This document shows positions 21,589 to 36,125 of a stretch of 64,000 bases of DNA, piece by piece. Numbering within the stretch: position 1 is the first letter of the stretch; the number at the start of each line of letters is the position of its first letter. The notes below the pieces were generated by a model. It had not been told where the DNA came from, ran no database searches, and saw only the letters and a program-made list of their open reading frames with translations. The DNA comes from Acanthochromis polyacanthus (taxonomy: Eukaryota > Chordata > Actinopteri > Pomacentridae). The stretch lies in the NCBI RefSeq assembly GCF_021347895.1, contig NC_067121.1:29003974-29067973 (forward strand). The letters run 5' to 3'. Made by a program: the position numbers and the translations under genes.

Positions 21589-22861
21589 AAGCAGGAGGAG
21601 GAACGCAGGTGAAAGGGTTCATCTGGGACACACGAACTGAGGAGAAGGGCAAAAGATACAAAGATGTTCCTGGAATACCTGCAAAACTTATGTACATTAA
21701 CTTAAAAGAGCAGAGTGAAGCCCTGCTGCTGTGCCAGAGGCTGTATTTGCACACACTCCATTTCCCCCTCAGTACCCGGAGGATGTATGTGCAGATGTAT
21801 CCGACCACCCCCCTGGCACGAAAACATACACGCCCATGGAGATAAACTGTACCATCTATTCACTGAAATCTGTGCTTCCAGTTGTGTGTGTAGTCTCTCG
21901 CACTGGTTAGCTCAGTGTTCGGATTAACTGGAGTGTGAACATAGCACTTAAACATTAATCTGGATGGAGTGGATGTAACCAACCTTTTCACCAAATGGCA
22001 GGAGCCCGCATCATTTCATCCAGTGGTACATTCCACCCATGCTATCCATGAGGCTCGTTTTTTCAAGAGATTGTGTTAAAGATGGTGGAAAATAAGTGAA
22101 CATACCATCTGTTGATCTTTTGAGGGATGTTTTGAAGCTTAAATTGGGATTAATTCGCGCCAATATCTTTGTCATATAGCCATAAACTTAAAATGCAGAC
22201 AGTGACATGGAGTTTTAGACGGGAAGCATAGCGTGAGCAGGAATAGCAGCCTCAGTCGTTCATCTGAGTTTATACAGGATGCATTCAGGCACACTAAATC
22301 CAATGCACTGAAGGTACGTGTGTTAAAAGCATAAAGATATTGTACAGTATAGAGTAGAAGTCTTTTTTTCTGTCAGATGTGCGTGAGACAGACAGCTGAA
22401 AATGCCTCCTTTAGTAGTGTTCAACAAGCAGCAACTAGCCTAGCTGAGTATGATAGCGTGAGAAGACATCACAGTTAAAGCAAACTGGCTCTAAAGCTTG
22501 TTTCATTTTATGCCTTATTATCCCCTCAAGGAGACCATAATTGCTAAGTTCAAAATAAAAGCACAGATAACAGAAGGTGAAATAAGCCATTTAGACTCTT
22601 TGTCGACATTTAAAGAGTTTGTATATTTTATGATGATTAGGTAAGTTGAATTTTATGATACTTCAACACTATTACATGCAGCTGAGTTGATGTCTACTTT
22701 GTTCCTGCTGGTTTTCATATATTGAAAGCTAAATAGATGTAAGACAAGATCAAGATTTAAGCATAGAATGTAGGATGTAATGATCTGTATTCAGAGTCCG
22801 TCCTGCCACATCTACAGTTGTGGAAAATGCCCAGTGTACCACAACACAAATCAATCTATTT
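21589..22861 (+). other. timm44: timm44 3' UTR and downstream sequence
   Basis: Non-coding after the TAA at 21586-21588. AATAAA at 22554-22559 is a candidate poly(A) signal, giving a UTR of roughly 1 kb; an earlier weaker site is possible. No other gene is seen up to the Tc1 relic at 22862. Confidence 0.45.
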
Positions 22862-23117
22862 GTACACTAATCAGTCACAACATAAAACCATCTGACTAAT
22901 ATTGCGGAGGATCTGGGGAGTTTAGAGGGCAAATGAACGGCTTTGGCTCTTTGATATGTTCTTTGAGCACGTGTGTGGATGGTATGTGTCATACAACATC
23001 CAAATGAAGGCGAGGACCAAAGGTTTCCCAGTGGAAAATTGAATTGTGACAAGATGATCAATGTTATTCACTTGACCTGTCAGTGGTTTTAATGTTGTGA
23101 CTGTTGGTTGTACAAGC
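22862..23117. mobile_element. Internally deleted Tc1-like relic
   Basis: The ends pair as inverted repeats: TGTACACTAATCAGTCACAA on the left and TTGTGACTGTTGGTTGTACA on the right. The inner pieces (CACTTGACCTGTCAGTGG; AAAGGTTTCCCAGTGG) look like the terminal region and a scrap of a fish Tc1 transposase gene. Only about 250 bp remain. Confidence 0.6.
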
Positions 23118-24239
23118 CACTACAGTGTACACTTATGTTTCTTTTTGTATCTGCAATACGTTTTGAAAAAAGCCTTTAATTCAGACACGCAAGCTGTAGT
23201 GGATTGTTCTCCCAATCTGAATCAGAGTTGCATCAACATGTTAATATAAGCTTATATCTCGTAAATATATCGGATGTTAAGGATTACTTCTATGTGGGAC
23301 CATGTTCAGTTATGATCATAAAGGCAGCTTCATTGTTTAAGGATCATTTGTCATCTCACATTACACTTTTTTCAGCTGTTTGTCTTATTGAACTGTTTGG
23401 TTTACTTGTATGCATGTGGCTTTTCAAGAGAGGATATGGTGAAGATGAAAACTTGAATATTTTGTTGACTGTATTGACAGTTGTATTCTGTGAACATGTG
23501 GGCTTCAACTTGCTTCAATGAAGACTGAACACATTATTTGTTGACATTTTCATTCAGTCGAACTCCTGATGAAAGTCTTTAAGCTAAGATCTGCGTGTTA
23601 CCTCCATGTGAAGAAGCTGACAACTTGTGCATGTTTTTTTGTTTGTTTGTTTTCTTTGAAACACGACATATGCCAAACTGCCTGGTGGGATGGTTTGTTA
23701 CTGATACTAAAACCTATGAGTATCCCTGATCGCCACCCCATGCTGTCTTTCTGTTTGTCATGAGTCCTGGCTGTGCAGTCAGTCAAATGTCTTGTGAGGT
23801 TAAAAGAAGCATTCTTGTGTCACACATGGGGGAAAGAAAACAAAACCCATCAATAAGGCCAACACTCACCATAAATGTGCACTTTCAATTAGCTAAAACA
23901 ATAGTTGAAAGGGGTGTTGGGATATAGTAGTAAAGATAATAAATGTTAAATATTGATATCATGTTGATAGTACACATATGATAATATAAATAATTCAGTG
24001 CTAGTAAATATCTGGTTGACATTCCACCATAGGAACAAAATGCAGTACAGTCATGGTTCAGGACTCTCCACTTCCTGACACTCATCATTTGAGTGCAAGT
24101 TATTTGCCAGAAAAGAGACAAAACACAATAAACAAAGTTAAAGATGAGTTTGACTGATAGCGTTTTTTTCTTCTTCAATTTTTTCAGATAGTGATCATAC
24201 TTTGAACTGTGTAGGCTACAGTGATTGTGCATAAAAGTC
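23118..24239. other. Intergenic, nothing recognisable
   Basis: AT-rich DNA. The ORFs at 23204-23521 and 23885-24232 show no known domain, no supporting splice sites and no promoter. I read them as chance. Confidence 0.5.
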
Positions 24240-24599
24240 CACTTTGAGAGTGCGGTCGAGAGAATTCATTGTCGTTGAGCTATGTCACGATCGACATACA
24301 TTTGTCAATCCATCTGTCTGTCCATGTACAACATTACTTAAAAACAGACTAACGGATTTGGATGAAATTGTCAGGGGAAGTCAAAAATGACACAAGGACC
24401 ACCTTATTAAATTTTCTCAGTGATGCAGCTTATAGTCTGGATCCTCGGCTTTGTTAAGGATTTCCCATTGCCAGATACAGCTGCCGGCACAGCATCGCTG
24501 TAACCATGACATTAAGTGAACACTGTGTCAGTTACCTGCTGATAATCACATGATTGGGATCCAACTACAAATTGACTGTGATTTATCAGCTGGAAATCA
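24240..24599. repeat. Interspersed repeat (unclassified teleost family)
   Basis: It contains CATCTGTCTGTCCATGTACA, ACGGATTTGGATGAAATT, AAAAATGACACAAGGACCA and TTATAGTCTGGATCC. In my recollection of teleost genomes this combination recurs as a dispersed repeat. The limits and class are uncertain. Confidence 0.45.
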
Positions 24600-25134
24600 T
24601 ACAAGGAACAAATGATCAAATTGTAGGGTGTTGTCATTCACCTCAGTGAACGAATAGGAAGTGGTCCATTTGTCTTGGAAAATCCTACACTCGATGTCCA
24701 CTTTTTTCTTTGTTGACAAAGACGTCTTGCTGATGAGCGTGTCAGGGCCAGCAGAAAAGCAGGTAAAAGTCAAATACGTAGACAGAATGCCACTGACAGA
24801 CCCGGCTTCCGTATTGCTGCCACCTGCCGCAAGCGGCCGCAAGTGCCGAGTCACGGTGCTGCGTCACGCTGTCTGCTCCGAGTAAGACAGAGCGCCCCTA
24901 ACAGACAATGTGGGAACTGCAGTTTGATCAAACAAATGCAGTAGTAATGTAGGTAATAATTTTTGAATATTTTTTCTGGCCGCCAGGGGGTCCGACCCGG
25001 CCCGTGGAATACATCGACAATATCAAAAAAATAATTATTCTAAGTAATTATGCTGTAAGTTTACTGGTCCGGCCCCTTTGAGATCAAATTAGGCTGTATG
25101 AGGCCCCTGGACCAAAATGAGTTTGACACCCCTG
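24600..25134 (-). mobile_element. hAT (Charlie-like) transposon 5' relic
   Basis: On the minus strand the element starts at 25134 with CAGGGGTGTCAAACTCATTT. It then shows GATCTCAAAGGGGCCGGACC and a GC-rich leader. A frame at about 24720-24600 reads KKKVDIECRIFQDKWTTSY, like the N-terminus of GTF2IRD2/ZBED-type hAT transposases just before their zinc finger (KKRKVDxECRxFQxKWT). The rest of the transposase and the other end are missing or too decayed to see. It abuts the tandem array that starts at 25135. Confidence 0.65.
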
Positions 25135-25286
25135 GTTTAGTATGTCGTCCAAAATGTACATCAATCGTCATAGTTTAGTATGTATTCCAAAATATGACAA
25201 AAACGTCATAGTTTAGTATGTCGTCCAAAATGTGGAAAAAACATCATAGTTTAGTATGTCGTCCAAAATATGACAAAAACGTCATA

Positions 25287-26922
<1,636 letters not shown>

Positions 26923-27145
26923 TAGGTTAGTATGTCGTTGAAAATATGACGAAAACGTCAAAGTTTAGTATGTCGTCCCAAATGTGGAAAAAACTTAATG
27001 TATGTAGTCCAAAATGTGGGAACAAAATTATAGTTTACCATGTCATCAAAAATGTGGAAAAAACGTCATAGTTTAGTATGTCGTCCAAAATATGACAAAA
27101 ACGTTATAGTTTAGTATGTGGTCAAAATATGACAAAAATGTTGCC

Positions 27146-30100
27146 ACATTTTCCCATGATTGTGTTTCATTAACACATCACATCCATCTTTCAATTGTAC
27201 ATTTGTTTTTTTAATTTGTAGTTGACCACACAAAAATATATTCATGAATTTTTCTCTTTTAATCCAGTAATACATCGGTCTGCGGGACAAAACCTGCTGT
27301 ATTATGATTTGCTTCGTCCGAGCAGTGTTAGAGTCAGCAGCTCTGGATGCTCTGTGTGTGTTTGTGCTCACGAGAGAAACTTAAACTCTGCATGCTGTGT
27401 GTGTCCGTCTTTTGTTTTCTCATTTCAAATCTGACATGCCTTGATAGATGTGCATGGATCTGGCCATTGACGCTGATTGATAAACCTATGGATCTGGTAG
27501 CATAGGGACGATAGATCAGGCTTTAAATAACGCCTGCCGGTAGATTCACACACAGGGCCAATATATAGGCGACCTCATCCCACAGCTGTCTGTTGTGATG
27601 AATGACTGGAGATGTCCTTTTACTAACTAACCTCTTTCAGCCCTCCAAAGTCTACTCGCTTCTCTTTACTGTGACCAAAGCCTACTGAGAGTGGATCCCT
27701 CTCTGTGAACAAACACAAGCTCCCAAAACCAAATATAAGGCCATCATTGCCAGTTTATGTTATTGTTATCGATTCTCTGCAGCATATATTTACATGACCT
27801 TTACTTGCTTTTAATGTGCAGCACGAGTTAGCCACAAAACCCTTTAAATCACAACATATATGTTCTAAAAGCAGCCTTCTGGAAAAAAAATCCCCCCCAG
27901 CAATGAGCGCACTTATTGTACCAATATGAATGGGGTTGAATGCACCATCCTCTGAGCAGAACGAGTCTTGGAGGCAGAGTTGTGCTTTCCTTTATGACTG
28001 TCTTTAGTTAATACAGTATGTTCTTGGTGACACACTACCACGCATACACCAAGCTGTGCTTTAGCCTACATAATAAGAAGGCTATTAAAGTAGGGAACAT
28101 CGCGCCATGATGTAAGCAGATGTGGCACAATGTTTAAATGTCATACACTTTGTGATGCTTATTTTTTTTATATTTACCTTTCTGGTTTCTTTGGCTGAAA
28201 GGTGTTTTGTTGGAAGGAATTCAACAAACTTTTACAACACAGTTTGTGATTTTATCTAACCTGGAATTCAACAGAATTTAGAGAAGTTGCTCAATTTTGA
28301 GTGGAAAGCGTAACAAAAGCTTGTTTGACAGAAAAAGTTTTACTTGTATTGTCATGTTGTGACTATCGCCTGCACATTTAGAAGCTAAAGCACAACTAAG
28401 TTTTTTTTTAGGTAAGAACAAAATTGACCAACCTAGTGCAATAATTATTCACATTAAGGCTGTTATGACATCAGATTATTGCGATATGTACAAGTACATT
28501 TTTAAACATGAGATGTCAGTGTTTTAGTTTTTAAAAAATATCACAGTGCCTCAGTGCCAGCATATTACAACATTCTCAGTTCACAAATATCGATGTAATC
28601 TATCTGGCATCAGTATTCTGTCAGTTGGTCACCAGGCCATGAAATATTGACATAGACCCATTAAAACCACAAATGTTGTTTTTACACTTCGGTCTGAGTT
28701 ACCCTGTCAGGTGTTCCTTATTTCCATGTGTTGTAGCTGCTGTGTCCAACAGTTTCTTTTAACAATGTTTAGTTTTGGATTATAGAAGGACACTGTTATG
28801 GTCAGACCCACAGTTGAGATCAGTCTTCCAGCTTTTGCAAAATTGGCTAAATGTGTACACAGTGTTACCCTGACCCAGACTCACCTGCTGGAGGGGGTCC
28901 CAGCTTTCCTGAAGCAGTGACCTATGAGTCTTCTTGCACCATGACTGCACCTCCCACTGAGCAATCTACAAGAATAAGAACAACAATAGAGACATTGAAT
29001 TTCATAACCTTATTGGCTGGAGACTCTTATCAATTATGACCACAGTGGGCGGTCCGCTAGAGCACAGCTCAGTGTGATTAGATTATGAGCCCCTTCAGGA
29101 CAGCGTTACAATCCACTGACTATTAATTAAACCTACAGGGAGATCCCATGCAGCCTCAGGCAGGGGAGATGTGGATGTGTACGAACCGCAATCTGTCTCA
29201 GTGTTTGTACAGTTTTAATTGTGTCAATTAATTACTTCTCACAGTAAGTATCTGGAGCTTAGCCACAGGCGCGATCAGGTAGCCCTGCTTGTTTTGCTCC
29301 ACATTTCTTGATCACGTAATTTCTTGTAGTTTAGCAAAACTTGCAATGCAGCCTGACACACACTGTAATTAAATCACCTTGCACAATTTAAAAAACAAGT
29401 TATTCTTAAAGAAAATGCAAACTCTACACTAATGAATACATTAATCCAGTAAAAATGTTGATCAGATTTTCCTACATATACTTCCCCCCTCCAAAAAATC
29501 AAGGTAATATCCTTAAGAAATGCATGTTTTCACAGCTTCACAGTAACTTGATTTGACAGCTAAGAATATTACACTTTACACTGATGCCCCGAAATTTTTC
29601 CCCACTTAATTGAAAATATTTTCTTTGGTTTTTAAAATACATTTATCAAACTACTACATGCCATATACTGCTGCTAATTTTGAAGAAATGTTCTCAATTT
29701 ATAAAAATGTAACTTTCTTTATTCTTCATTGTTTTAGGTGTTTTAGTGAATAAATGTTCTGGATCATAAAAATTAAAGATGCATTGCAGTTTAAGGTGTA
29801 TGTCTGTAATTTCCAGCACTGAAACACATATTAAAAAAAACATTTTTAACTGTAATTTCTTTGGAGCAAGTTACTGCTATTAAACAGCTTTTCTCTGTTT
29901 GTTAATTTACTGATTAGAACTTTTGAATTACTGAAAGATGTGTTACCCTAATAATCGTACCAAAATTGTAAATAATGTCATCATCAAAAATCTGTATTTA
30001 ATTAAATGGCTCTTTGTTTATAACATTGTTCAGTCATAAAATTATGCAATTTTTTTTAAACAGTTATTTTGTAGATTTTTTCCAGTTTTGTAAGCAAAAC

Positions 30101-30490
30101 CAACAAAAAGTAAAGTATTAATTTACACAGACCAAAACTGCTCTAAAAAAACTGTATTTTTAGAAACTGTATTTCCTTCTGTTTATCAACTTCAATCAAT
30201 TCTACTATAATTTTAAAGAAACTTTTTTTTTTACAGTATTTATGTTCATAAAATGGCTTTATTTACTTTTTTATAATCTCCTTTAAACTTCTTGTATAAA
30301 ATTCTTATCACAAAAAGTCTGTGCAATAATAGGTGCTAACATTTCAAAATCTCACATGGAAGTGAAGCATTTTCTGTCACTGTTACTTTGTGTAAAAGTT
30401 GTCTTAAAGCTGAGGAAATTAGACACGTTATTTATGAGGTAAACAGAACTGATAAAGACTCACTGGCAATGTAACTTTTCCATATTGTCT
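27146..30490. other. Intergenic between the tandem array and ctxn1
   Basis: AT-rich DNA with no recognisable gene or RNA. Short ORFs here (for example 27222-27434 and 28851-29039) show no domain. Regulatory elements for ctxn1 could lie here but cannot be told apart by eye. Confidence 0.5.
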
Positions 30491-30516
30491 GACTATCAGT
30501 GCCCCACCAGTCCTCT

Positions 30517-30525
30517 TATATAAAG
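30517..30525 (+). promoter_or_regulatory. ctxn1: TATA box, probable ctxn1 promoter
   Basis: TATATAAAG lies about 30 bp upstream of a likely start near 30547 (TCAGTGCTTCACTC). A G-rich purine leader follows, then a good splice donor at 30918. It is the only strong TATA box in the region before ctxn1. Confidence 0.5.
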
Positions 30526-30546
30526 CAAAAGCCACACATGCTCTCA

Positions 30547-30821
30547 GTGCTTCACTCATCCAGACGAAAAGATTATGTGTGCAGACCATGCAGGGACAGT
30601 CAGAAGTGGGCCGGGAGGGAAAGAGGGAGGCAGGGAGGGTGGTGGGGGAGGTGAGGATGGATGGAGGGAGGCAAGGAGTGTGGGAGGTGGGGCGGATCCC
30701 TCAAAGTGAGAAGACTTTAAAACCCCGGGACAGAGCAGAGGAGGAGCTGCAGGACGTGAGTTCAGAGCTGAGGGATCCCAGAGCTGTCCGTGGTGCTGAA
30801 CAGCTGCTGCATCATCACCAC

Positions 30822-30868
<47 letters not shown>

Positions 30869-30917
30869 CAGCAGCGAGCCTCAGATTACACGGCCTCACC
30901 TGTGACAACACCTCACA
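30547..30917 (+). other. ctxn1: Probable non-coding first exon of ctxn1
   Basis: This follows a TATA box and ends at CACCTCACA|GTAAGTTT, a near-ideal donor. It contains a Gly/Arg-rich ORF (30579-30905) with a poly-His run. That ORF is low-complexity and, unlike Ctxn1, matches no known family, so I treat the exon as 5' UTR. Confidence 0.42.
30825..30866 (+). repeat. (CAT)n microsatellite
   Basis: About 14 uninterrupted CAT triplets in the probable ctxn1 first exon. The tract is likely to vary in length between individuals. Confidence 0.95.
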
Positions 30918-33777
30918 GTAAGTTTAATCCGCTCTCATCGTCCTCCGCTGTGTCATTGGGGTGATGCGATAACGCTGCTTGTGTTTGCTACACGTGAACT
31001 TCTGTGAGTGGAAGTTACCGAGGAGCTGCAGATGTGAGCACACGTGTGGTCGTGGGGAATTTTAGGAGTGGCACGCCTGTAAGTTGTCCTGAGCGGGTTG
31101 TACCTTGCGCGTTGTTGTTGATGTAGCTTAAAGTCACAATATTAGATTGTAACTTATATTTAGGATGATCTTATGTGGTAAATTCTAACAATTAACTATT
31201 TTAAAGGCGGAGATCCAATCAATCGTGTTATACAGTAAAGACAATTGCAGCATCACCATAATACAGGCGACATTATTGTTAGAAGCTGCATGAACCTTTA
31301 ATTTTTACAGAGTAGCCCCAAAATTCACCTGTACTATGATCATTGTGTTAGAGAAGAATTCATCTTAAATAAATGCTGCTAACCCACTGTTTGATCTGAT
31401 GTCCTGCAGTTCTGAAATACAGCAAAGTAGTTAAAGTAATAACTGAGTGATTCCAAAAGTTTTAAAGCAATTTAAACAGCTTCCCACCTTCTTCATCCTT
31501 TCCTATAAAAGCATGAAAATTGCACAATATTGAAATTATAAAATAAAATGTATATATTACAGAAATGACAGAAAATCAGAGGGCTAAACAGAGGGTGAAT
31601 GCAGCATATACACTCAGATGTTGCATTAAACAATCCTATTTTCAGGCCTGATTTATGATGCTTTAAAACTGGAAACCATTTTTTTAACATAAAAAATATT
31701 TTGAATGTAAAACATGCTGGATATTGTATGTTTTTCTCAGGTGATCCTCAGGTAAAATAATTTGTAATTCAGCCAAGCCTCTATAATATAAAGGAATCCA
31801 TTAAAATGCCTCCTGAAATTTTAATTTAAATTGACTTCAATAATTTCTGTGTTCAGCGGTATTGAACATCTTTTTAGAGGAGGGTGAAGACAACATATGC
31901 ACCCAGTTACTGCATGAAACTTTTCATCTTTATGACATGAAACAATAAAAACAGGCCCAATGACAAAAAAGCTCCTTGGTGGAAGGGCTCTAGGTAGCTT
32001 TGTTTTTGGCCTGGCAGTCCTACTTTCAGGATTTACCGTAGGTTTCAACCTCTGGTTTATTTGGAGAAGTCCTTGACATTTTCAAAGCTGCTGTCATAAT
32101 CCACAGGTATAAATGGGAGGTATTACAGGTATTACAGCCACGAGGAACACCATATGTCATCGCATGTGCTCTGTCCTCAGAGTTCATTGGCATTTCTGCT
32201 TTCATGAATCTGCTTTTTAACCTATTTCATTGTTGGTCTTAAAAAACGAATGGTGTGACATTTCTCCACAATTCAGTTCCAACGTCGAGTTCAGGTCAGT
32301 TTTTATTGTTCTGTTTCATGTAAATCAGACAGTCAGGCACCTCAGTGTGATTTATCCACTGCTTAGGAACCAATGACAGGTCTCTCAATGAGAATCGATG
32401 AGCTATGAAATTGATGCTGCTCATTTATTCGTATTCTCTCACTATATATATGTGTGTATATTTAGTTTCTCGGTACAACTAAGTTTCTTTCTTTGTTCTT
32501 GGCTCTGTGGTGTTTGTATATCATGACAGTCTTGGGTAACTTGCAGAGCTGTTGCCTGACCTAGAACCAACTACCCTGGTCACCTTTGAAAGCCCAGAAC
32601 CTTCAACAGAACCACATGTCTGTATTTTTGTTTGAAAATTAGAACTTTAACAAGTCGGTGATCTCTTTGACTCCCTAAAAATGGATCTGTCCACTATTCC
32701 TCCACATTCTGCCACTATAAGGAAACTGATAAAGTAAAATAGTCGAAACTATCAAGCATTTTGGTTGTGTTGTGAAACTCTTGGTTTAAGTTTATTCTAA
32801 TTGGGAAAAAGACCTTTAAACTCCAGTTAATTTTCTTTTGTGTTTTCTGGCAGCTGATAAAATTCAATCAAATCCCAAATTTAAATCTAAAGCAGGGTTA
32901 TTCAGTTGTTCAGGGTAAACAGTACAGTTATTTTGGAGAAGGATTCTTAATGTTGTTCAAGTAATTCTTACTCTAAGTGAATCTGACTCATGCCCATGTT
33001 GTCCTGTTGTGTAAACCTTATGTGTACTTCATGGCTCTCTACTGACTATTGAGTCCGTCTTGTTTCAGTAGCTTCTTTTCCTCTGCTACATGCAGCGCTT
33101 TAAACTGTCCAGCCCTGAAGTAACCTCAGGCCATTTGATAATTGATACTGATGCAGGCAGTTTCTTTCATTATGTCTCCAAGTCCCCTATTAAAGCTTCA
33201 CTTGGCCCTTTAGTCCCATCATCCGGAGAGCAGGGGGGCTATCAACGTGTCTTTGCGAGGATCAGTGGGGTGGTAAGGAGAGAGACGGAGCCTCCTGGAA
33301 TAGAATCTGCTGACTGGGGAGTGCACCTAACGCAGGAAATGTCTGTCCACTCCACGGCCCATTAAAGAAGCTACAGAGAGTGTTCCTGAGCAAGAGTGCA
33401 GCAATTCTCTGAGGGTTTTCTCCATATTTTTCTCTTCTGTCTTAAGTGTCTGATTTATTTATCTTGTACTATGCCGTACCTGAGTCCAGAAGAGGAACCT
33501 TCCCCTCTTGCCTTATCACAGTTATGCTTCTGACAATAAATATTAGACAGGATATGTAATACTTGTACTAGTAGGAGCACTGTTAGGAATTGTGGAACAA
33601 CTGAAATACCTCACATGGGTCCCTGAAAGAGGGAAAATCTGTAACTATTAAAATGTCCCAAGGTCCATGTCTAGCTCTAAAACTCCTGAATCAATAAGAC
33701 TTTTCCTCCATTCAGCAACTCTGCAGGCTGTAAACTCATTCATTTTGCATCTGTCTTTTTTTTATCTTTTCTCTTAG
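30918..33777 (+). other. ctxn1: Probable ctxn1 5' UTR intron
   Basis: Non-coding, AT-rich. It is bounded by the donor at 30918 and a good polypyrimidine acceptor (TTTTCTCTTAG) at 33777. The ORF 33090-33365 has no recognisable domain. Confidence 0.35.
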
Positions 33778-33834
33778 GGATCCTGATGAGTCTCAAATGA
33801 AGAGGTTCCTAGTGACTGAGGTCAAGATGAAGAT
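33778..33834 (+). other. ctxn1: Possible second 5' UTR exon of ctxn1
   Basis: A 57-bp segment between TTTTCTCTTAG and GAT|GTAAGA. It has good splice sites on both sides and no long reading frame. It could link the TATA-driven exon to the coding exon, whose ATG follows an AG directly at 34456-34457. Confidence 0.3.
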
Positions 33835-34457
33835 GTAAGAACAAGCAAACGAATCAGTGATTTGAATCCAAAAACATTCACTCAAGGACCACAACACGGA
33901 TTATTTACAGCCTGCAAGGACTTGGATTGATCTATGGAACATCTTCAGCCACTCCACTGAGATTTATACTTCACATTGTAATTCCAATTTAGGCCTCCAG
34001 AGGGTGGCTATTGGATGACAGTTAAAACATTGGCAAAGTCAAGAGAAGTTGAAGTAGTGACTCTTGCTTTTTATTTTCCAGTTATCTCAAGAGCAAATGT
34101 GTGCATGTCGAAGAAAAGACAGCTATAGAGGGACACATGAACCGGTTCAATCTAATTAAACCTCGGTGAGCATGCCTCGGTGTGCTGCTCAGTTTACCAG
34201 AGGGCTTATTCATTTGCACTACTGATTTGTGCCGTGTTATTTCTGTTTGCCCCGTGGCTTGTGAGAAACACTGTGGTTGGGTTTAATCAGCTGCCAGCTG
34301 CCAGATTTCACTATGTGAGGCTCCTCCGGGTTTAGAAGTCACACTGAACGGCAAAGATGTCCACGTAGAGCCACACTACTCCTCGCAGCTCCTGATTGCA
34401 CAGCAAAAGTCACACAGTAAGCACTTTTGACTTTCAAAATATTCCCTCACCTCCAAG

Positions 34458-34733
34458 ATGAGTGACACAAACTACTGGGTTGTGGACTACGATCTCTCCT
34501 CTCCGGCTCCTCCTGGGTTCCCCAGGGGCCCCACAATGCTGCAGCCCATGGCAGGACAGCCCGAACAGGGAACTGCTCTGTGCTTTGTCGGCCTTCTCGT
34601 GCTGCTGTTGCTCTTCCTCGTGATTCGCTGTGTCCGTATCTTGTTAGATCCTTACAGCAGCATGCCATCGTCATCGTGGACGGACCATAAGGAAGGGCTG
34701 GACAGAGGACAGTTTGATTACGCACTGGTGTAA
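34458..34733 (+). CDS. ctxn1: Cortexin-1
   Basis: A 91-residue single-pass membrane protein of neurons. Cortexins have no defined enzymatic role and are abundant in vertebrate brain. Residues 1-38 are a poorly conserved extracellular N-terminus ([15 protein letters not shown]...). Residues about 40-60 are one hydrophobic helix ([20 protein letters not shown]). The cytosolic tail [20 protein letters not shown], then [12 protein letters not shown], is nearly identical to human CTXN1 and unmistakable. The coding region is one exon, as in the family. The ATG sits directly after CCTCCAAG, a possible splice acceptor. It lies downstream of timm44 in the same orientation, as in human. Confidence 0.96.
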   Translation: MSDTNYWVVDYDLSSPAPPGFPRGPTMLQPMAGQPEQGTALCFVGLLVLLLLFLVIRCVRILLDPYSSMPSSSWTDHKEGLDRGQFDYALV

Positions 34734-36125
34734 AGATGAGAAGTGACTGCCAGTGGGAACAGGATGAATCTGGAGACACCGCGAGGGTCTTTTGAGAGAC
34801 TTTTGACTGGTGATGTTTGCTCCATGCCCTGTTAATAGTTTTAACATCTGGCTGTTGTTTGCTTGGTGAAAAGGGAAGCTGTCTTCAGGGCAAGATAACA
34901 ATTTGAAAGCATTGAGCAGAAAATGAAAAAGCATAGCGGAGAAAAAGCAGAAGCTCTGTATCCATTTAAACTTACAGTAATTCATGTATTATTGGACTGT
35001 TGTGGTGTCTGTGATGCTTTCTGTAACAAACACTGCAGGAAGAGACTGATCAGTATCGCTGCATTACGTTATGTCACATCATTTTGTAATTCTATAATGT
35101 TTTTACAAATCCCAGTGCTGAATTACAAATAGAGAGCAGAGCTGCAGCGAGACATGTCTGGATTCAATAAAAGGAGAAATTAAATGGATTTAGGGCAGAC
35201 ATGGAAGTCATTTAGACAGAACTAATACACTCTGTTACAGCAGATTTAGAGACAAGACTTTAGATGTTGATTTGTCTGTAAACTGAGCTTCTTTCTTTTT
35301 GGACATCCAACTAAACCAAAAAATCTGATGAAAGATGTCATAAATACATTTCGTTAAATCGTATTTTTTAATGTGAACGATGCTGGATGTTACATGGTTT
35401 TTGTGCCACCTGTCAGATGATCCTCAGGTAAAATCATTTCTAACCAAAGCCGCTGTAATTTGACAGAATCACTTAAATTGAGCTTTACCTGCATTTTGTA
35501 ATAATATTTTTCAAATTTGCTGTGTCCAAAATATACATCTTATTCTGCTACAAAAAGCTACATTTATAGTACATAACAGTTAAAACATCGTATTTTGTCT
35601 GGGCTTTTGCTGTTTCACGTCACCTTCCCTCTAAGCGGCTTAGGAAGCTCAGTGTGGAGGGTCACAGCTCTGACTGAATGTGTGTCATATAAACTTCTGA
35701 TTATGAAATGCATGTAGACCAATATTGTCCCCTAATCCTTTTTGCCTTTAGCCTCCGTCCAGTGCACCAGCCAAATCTGTTCAACAGTGCCTGTAGGAAT
35801 AAAAGAAAATCTAATGTCTATTTCATACTAATGATGTTTCTGCTCCTTTTGCCACTCGTTTGTACAATATTGTTCCTGCCCTTATTATACTATAAAGCCC
35901 TTTGAAATGCGGCTCTGAAAAGCTCTTTATAAATAAAGTTTAGTATGGATATTTTACTAATTTGTTTGTTTCCTTAAAGACAATGACGAAAAGACTGTTT
36001 GATATAAGTGTATGTGGTCCAACCTCCTGAATGTAGACTGTTGCTTGTAAGAAAAACTAGATATTTTCCTAACATTTCTTTTACGTGGCATTCTGTTTTT
36101 TTAATGAAATAAAGGCTTTTGTCTT
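34734..36125 (+). other. ctxn1: ctxn1 3' UTR
   Basis: Non-coding after the stop. AATAAA sites lie at 35166-35171, about 35931-35938 and 36108-36113, so several transcript ends are possible. Part of it (about 35870-35945) looks like a LINE tail. Confidence 0.5.
35870..35945 (+). repeat. LINE (L2-like) 3' tail
   Basis: AAAGCCCTTTGAAATGCGGC followed by CTCTTTATAAATAAAGTTTA resembles the AAAGCACTTT...TATAAATAAA tail of L2-type LINEs. It is short and degenerate. Confidence 0.45.

Noticed and set aside
23204..23521. 105-codon plus-strand ORF with hydrophobic stretches
   Set aside because: It looks membrane-like only because the DNA is AT-rich; there is no known family, splice context or promoter.
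30579..30905. 108-codon His-rich ORF
   Set aside because: It is low-complexity (Gly/Arg then CAT repeats), has no known domain and runs into a splice donor. It is better read as 5' UTR of ctxn1.
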